A stretch of DNA of 8,545 nt from SAR324 cluster bacterium. GTDB taxonomy: Bacteria > SAR324 > JACQKK01. The stretch lies in contig JACZVE010000110.1 of the NCBI GenBank assembly GCA_022572825.1, forward strand, positions 1-8,545, read 5' to 3'. Both the position numbers and the translations under genes were made by a program. Shown piece after piece: positions 6,103 through 8,545 of this stretch (positions within the stretch are counted from its first letter, which is position 1; every line of letters begins with the position of its first letter). The notes under the pieces are model-generated. The model was given only the letters and a program-made list of their open reading frames with translations, was not told where the DNA came from and searched no databases.

Positions 6103-6234
6103 CTAGCGCAGACCGATCAGCGCGACGCCCGCTACCGTGCCCAGCGTGCCCAGCAGGATCGTCGGCGTTAGCCGCTCGCCCAGCGCCAGCACCGCGCCGG
6201 CCGTCGCGAACAGCGGGGTAGTGGTGGCTGGTGC
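6103..6234 (-). pseudogene. 3' remnant of a second EamA (DMT) transporter gene
   Basis: Read on the - strand from 6234 to the TAG at 6105-6103, this encodes 43 residues containing TTPLFATAGAVLALGE and GTLGTVAGVALIGL, the characteristic last two helices of an EamA repeat with a normal C-terminal end. It resembles residues 105-146 of the intact neighbour closely, and a 15-base identical run (6140-6154 and 5676-5690) encodes LGTLG in both. Everything upstream that a transporter needs (about 250 residues) is missing. At about 6234 the sequence switches to AT-rich DNA with no EamA similarity. The frame continues to an ATG at 6324, but those 30 residues are basic and unlike any transporter N-terminus. 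I read this as a truncated paralogue left by deletion or rearrangement. An alternative is a genuine short protein, which I consider unlikely. Confidence 0.68.
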
Positions 6235-6442
6235 CTTTAATTTTCTTGATTTTCTTGGTTTCATTTGCCGGTTTCGTGGTAGTAGGGGCTGGAGAGTTCG
6301 TTCAGTGAATCTCGTCCCGATCATCTGGGATATATGGGTTGGTAAGGGGATAATTCTTAGCGGTCCTCAAACGCGCTCATCGCACAATGAAGCGGCAATT
6401 TGCGCATCATCCGTGCTGGAAACTTGAAGAGAGGTAATTTCC
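6225..6442. promoter_or_regulatory. AT-rich intergenic region upstream of the TRAP operon
   Basis: This stretch is visibly richer in A and T than the surrounding genes. It opens with a pyrimidine-rich tract containing TTTTCTTG twice in tandem (6241-6257). GATAAT at 6349-6354 could be a -10 box, but no good -35 lies at the right distance. TCCC...GGGA (6314-6330) is a loose inverted repeat that could be an operator. It must contain the promoter for the dctP-Q-M genes, yet I cannot place it with confidence. It also marks the break point of the EamA remnant. Confidence 0.35.
6430..6435 (+). promoter_or_regulatory. Ribosome binding site deciding the dctP start
   Basis: AGAGGT, with core GAGG at 6431-6434, lies 8 bases before the ATG at 6443. 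The next in-frame ATG (6470) has no comparable site, so the upstream start is preferred even though it gives a long n-region to the signal peptide. Confidence 0.65.
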
Positions 6443-7561
6443 ATGAAGACATTCAGTCCCAAACGACAAATGCGGAAGCCGTTCCGGGCCTTGCTCCGAG
6501 GCGCCCTGTACATAGGCGCCGTGGCGTTGGTTTCTTTGACGCTGGCGGCGGCCCCCGTGTGGGCGGCAAAATACACCATGACCATCGCCCATCTGTATCC
6601 GGACGATCTCACCAACAACGAGGCCGCGCCGTCGCTGGAGCGTTTCAAACAGTTGGTGGAAAGCGCCACCGACAACAATATCGAGGTCAAGGTCTTCGGC
6701 GCCGGCGCCCTGGGCAGCGAAGTCGAGACCGGCAAGCAGGCCCAGCTTGGAAAAACCATCCAGTCGGTGCTGATCTCTTCCGGCGCGGTTTCATCGTTCT
6801 ACAAGAAATACCAGATCGTCGTAACGCCGTTCCTGTTTCCGAACTACAAGACGGCCTGGGCATTCTTCGATTCCCCGTGGTTCGCCAACTTCATGCAGGG
6901 CATTCGCAAGGATAGCGGGCTCAGATATCTCGGAACCTTCGACGACGGCGGGGGGTTCGTGGCCTTCACCAACAACAAGCGACTGATCAAAACGGTGGCC
7001 GACATCAAGGGATTGAGAATTCGCGTCGAGGAAAACCCGGCCCACATAACCATAATGAAGTCGCTCGGCGCTTCCGCCACGCCGCTTCCCTGGGGCGAGG
7101 TGCAGACCGCGCTGGCCACGGGGCTGGCCGACGGCCAGTTCAACGCGCCCGGCGTCAACGATATGTTCAAGCTGGCCGACGTCACCAAATACACGACCTG
7201 GAGCGGCCACGTGTACAACTCGGTGACCTGGCTGGTCAGTGAGGCCTGGTTCTCGAAACTTCCCGAGGATTACAGGAAGACCATCATCCGCGCCTCGCGC
7301 GAAGCCGTCACCATTGGCCATGGGATCGCCACCCAGATCAGCATTATCGGCTGGGTGAACTCCTGCAAAAACTTCAAGGCGTGCTACATCCTGCCCGACT
7401 CCGAGAAGGCCAAGATGCGCGCCATTTTGCGGCCCGCTTACAAGAAGTGGATCACCACCGAATACGGGTTGGATGCCGCGGACGTTGACGCGCTGTGGGC
7501 CGAGGTCGATAGGTTAGCGGCCGAGCTCGAGAATCGTTGGATGGACTCTTACTTGCGTTAG
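6443..7561 (+). CDS. dctP: TRAP transporter periplasmic solute-binding protein, DctP family
   Basis: This is the extracytoplasmic receptor of a tripartite ATP-independent periplasmic transporter. It binds a solute, usually a carboxylate, and hands it to the membrane parts DctQ and DctM. The 372-residue precursor has a basic n-region, a hydrophobic core at about 21-37 and a likely cleavage site after V-W-A41. The mature protein shows the DctP fold signatures: GALGSEVE, FLFPNYKTAWAFFDSP, and ADIKGLRIRV with R194 at the position of the carboxylate-binding arginine. These are followed by PLPWGEVQTALATGLADGQ. The usual DGQENP reads DGQFNA here, which may bear on ligand choice. Two cysteines, C308 and C314, near the C-terminal helices could form a disulfide in the periplasm. 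The substrate cannot be read from the sequence. It is the first gene of a P-Q-M operon and is followed by a strong hairpin. Confidence 0.93.
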   Translation: MKTFSPKRQMRKPFRALLRGALYIGAVALVSLTLAAAPVWAAKYTMTIAHLYPDDLTNNEAAPSLERFKQLVESATDNNIEVKVFGAGALGSEVETGKQAQLGKTIQSVLISSGAVSSFYKKYQIVVTPFLFPNYKTAWAFFDSPWFANFMQGIRKDSGLRYLGTFDDGGGFVAFTNNKRLIKTVADIKGLRIRVEENPAHITIMKSLGASATPLPWGEVQTALATGLADGQFNAPGVNDMFKLADVTKYTTWSGHVYNSVTWLVSEAWFSKLPEDYRKTIIRASREAVTIGHGIATQISIIGWVNSCKNFKACYILPDSEKAKMRAILRPAYKKWITTEYGLDAADVDALWAEVDRLAAELENRWMDSYLR

Positions 7562-7579
7562 TTCAGCCGAAGTGGTTGA

Positions 7580-7609
7580 GGAGCGGCCCGCCCTGAAGCG
7601 GGCCGCTCC
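7580..7609 (+). repeat. Strong intra-operon hairpin between dctP and dctQ
   Basis: GGAGCGGCCCGC (7580-7591) is perfectly complementary to GCGGGCCGCTCC (7598-7609), a 12-bp GC-rich stem with a 6-base loop (CCTGAA), beginning 18 bases after the dctP stop. No T-run follows. In operons for binding-protein-dependent transporters, such structures often attenuate transcription or protect the upstream message, so that the binding protein is made in excess over the membrane parts. That role is inferred here from position and stability. Confidence 0.75.
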
Positions 7610-7648
7610 CGGCCGCGGCGTGAGCCGTTGTTCGTCCCCAATACAGCC

Positions 7649-8215
7649 ATGATCGCACCGCAAACCCTGCGTGGTATCAGCGACCAGCTCGATAAAGTCG
7701 TGATCGCCGTCAGCGTAGCGCTGGTGGTCGTCATGCTGTCGATTTCGACGCTCGGCATACTCTTCCGCGTAAGCTTCGCCCTGTTTGAATTTTTCGGTTT
7801 GTCTTTCGAGTTTTTCCGCGGCGGCGCGCTGGACTGGGCCTATTCGCACACCCGCCCGTCCATGACCCGCTTGTTCCTGCCCTGGCTCGCGATGCTGAGC
7901 CTCACTGTGGCCTTCAAGCGGGGAGAGCACATTGCCATCGCCATGGCCGTACGCAACCTGCCGCCCGGGGTCCTGCGCCTCGTGCAGGTCGCCAACCTGG
8001 GATTGGTCGGCCTCTTTGGCGCCGCCCTGACTTGGTACGGCTACCTCTTCGTTGATAACGCGAACCAGCTTCACATGGTCTCCGACACCCTCCAGGTTTC
8101 CCACAGGTGGACCGACCTTGCGGTGCCGGTGTGCGGCCTGATCATGTGCGTGCATTTGCTGAGCGGCGTCTCGTTGGTCGAGGCGCGGGAATACACCGGC
8201 GAGGCTGACGAGTGA
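7649..8215 (+). CDS. dctQ: TRAP transporter small permease, DctQ family
   Basis: This is the small membrane subunit of the TRAP transporter. It scaffolds the large subunit DctM and helps dock the loaded binding protein. The 188-residue protein has four predicted helices: about residues 16-45, 74-95, 112-135 and 152-170. The family signature is LPWLAMLSLTVAFKRGEHIAI, with the conserved Trp and Glu-His. Between helices one and two is a longer loop than usual, aromatic and Phe-rich (FEFFGLSFEFFRGG). The sequence around the ATG at 7649 has no strong Shine-Dalgarno. A TTG at 7628 in the same frame would add seven residues, but it too lacks a ribosome site. The stop overlaps the next gene's GTG start by four bases (GTGA), indicating coupled translation with DctM. 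Confidence 0.88.
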   Translation: MIAPQTLRGISDQLDKVVIAVSVALVVVMLSISTLGILFRVSFALFEFFGLSFEFFRGGALDWAYSHTRPSMTRLFLPWLAMLSLTVAFKRGEHIAIAMAVRNLPPGVLRLVQVANLGLVGLFGAALTWYGYLFVDNANQLHMVSDTLQVSHRWTDLAVPVCGLIMCVHLLSGVSLVEAREYTGEADE

Positions 8216-8545
8216 CCGCCGCCCTCGGCATTTTCGCCGTCCTGGCCCTCGCGGGCCTGCCCATTGCCCTGGTCATGGTCGCCTCCGGCCTCGCCGGCGC
8301 GTACACCATCGGCGGCATCGACTTTTTCGAGATCATTGCCGACCGGTTCTACGCCGGGGTCGCGGGGTTCGTGCTGATCGCGGTGCCCTACTTCATCTTC
8401 ACCGCCGAGCTGATGAACCGCGCCGGGCTGACCGACCGGCTGGTCGCCTTCTCCAACAGCCTGTTCGGGCGCGTTCCCGGGGCGCTTTCGCACGTCAACG
8501 TCACCGTCAGCGTGATTTTCGCCGGCCTCACCGGCGCCGCCGTGA
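8212..8545 (+). CDS. dctM: TRAP transporter large permease, DctM family (partial)
   Basis: This is the start of the large membrane subunit that carries the solute across the inner membrane using an ion gradient. Only the first 111 codons are in the window and the gene runs off the right edge; complete members have about 425 residues. The visible part has an N-terminal helix with GLPIALVMVASG, then VAGFVLIAVPYFIFTAELMNRAG, the family's conserved P-x-F...E-L-M-N segment. GRVPGALSHVNV and IFAGLTGAA follow, corresponding to the usual GGL.HVNV and FAG.SGS. The start is GTG at 8212, which overlaps the dctQ stop, and this choice gives the normal family N-terminus. The gene completes the expected P-Q-M order. 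Confidence 0.93.
   Translation, partial: MTAALGIFAVLALAGLPIALVMVASGLAGAYTIGGIDFFEIIADRFYAGVAGFVLIAVPYFIFTAELMNRAGLTDRLVAFSNSLFGRVPGALSHVNVTVSVIFAGLTGAAV

Noticed and set aside
6235..6324. A short complete protein of 73 residues using the ATG at 6324.
   Set aside because: The first 30 residues are basic and derive from AT-rich intergenic DNA. Only the last 43 show EamA character, so a gene remnant explains it better.
7514..8155. A 213-codon antisense open frame over dctQ.
   Set aside because: The composition is that of a shadow frame (His/Asp/Gln/Glu-rich, no hydrophobic core), and it also crosses the hairpin between dctP and dctQ.
1..8545. tRNA or rRNA genes, CRISPR arrays, insertion sequence ends, integrase or toxin-antitoxin genes.
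   Set aside because: I scanned the intergenic regions and saw no cloverleaf, no regularly spaced repeats, no transposase-like protein and no terminal inverted repeats with target duplications.

Overview
The window comes from a moderately GC-rich Gram-negative bacterium: it has an outer-membrane beta-barrel protein with a Sec signal peptide and a tripartite TRAP transporter. The best taxonomic hint is the ATP synthase block. The membrane-sector genes (atpZ-type, atpI-type, atpB, atpE) stand alone directly behind hemL, with no F1 genes after them. Subunit a resembles what I remember of deltaproteobacterial (Geobacter-type) subunit a. A Desulfobacterota-like or neighbouring lineage is therefore my best guess, but it is inference from memory and not from a search.

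Layout, left to right. Positions 1-276 are non-coding, with two small hairpins and a possible promoter. Then, on the + strand: an outer-membrane beta-barrel protein of unknown substrate (277-1830); hemL, glutamate-1-semialdehyde aminomutase for tetrapyrrole synthesis (1872-3176); a small AtpZ-like protein (3290-3523); an AtpI-like protein (3523-3921); a 20-codon leader ORF (3948-4010) overlapping the start of atpB (3995-4708); and atpE (4751-5056). A strong hairpin follows atpE. On the - strand lies one complete EamA/DMT-family exporter (6079 to 5198), preceded by the 3' remnant of a second EamA gene (6234 to 6103) that stops abruptly at an AT-rich stretch. On the + strand again is a TRAP operon: the DctP-type binding protein (6443-7561), a 12-bp perfect hairpin, the small permease DctQ (7649-8215), and the large permease DctM, which overlaps dctQ by 4 bases and runs off the right edge.

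How the genes work together. AtpZ, AtpI, a and c make or help assemble the rotor-stator ion channel of an F-type ATP synthase whose b/b', delta and F1 subunits must be encoded elsewhere. The c subunit carries the Gln...Glu-Ser...Tyr ligand pattern known from Na+-driven c-rings, so the coupling ion is an open question. The DctP-Q-M genes form a secondary, ion-gradient-driven importer for an unidentified organic acid-like solute. The EamA protein is probably a metabolite exporter.

I do not see a clearly new multi-gene system. The points most worth following up are the c-subunit ion-binding pattern, the leader ORF that may drive atpB translation, the truncated EamA remnant with its sharp composition change, and the intra-operon hairpin in the TRAP locus.
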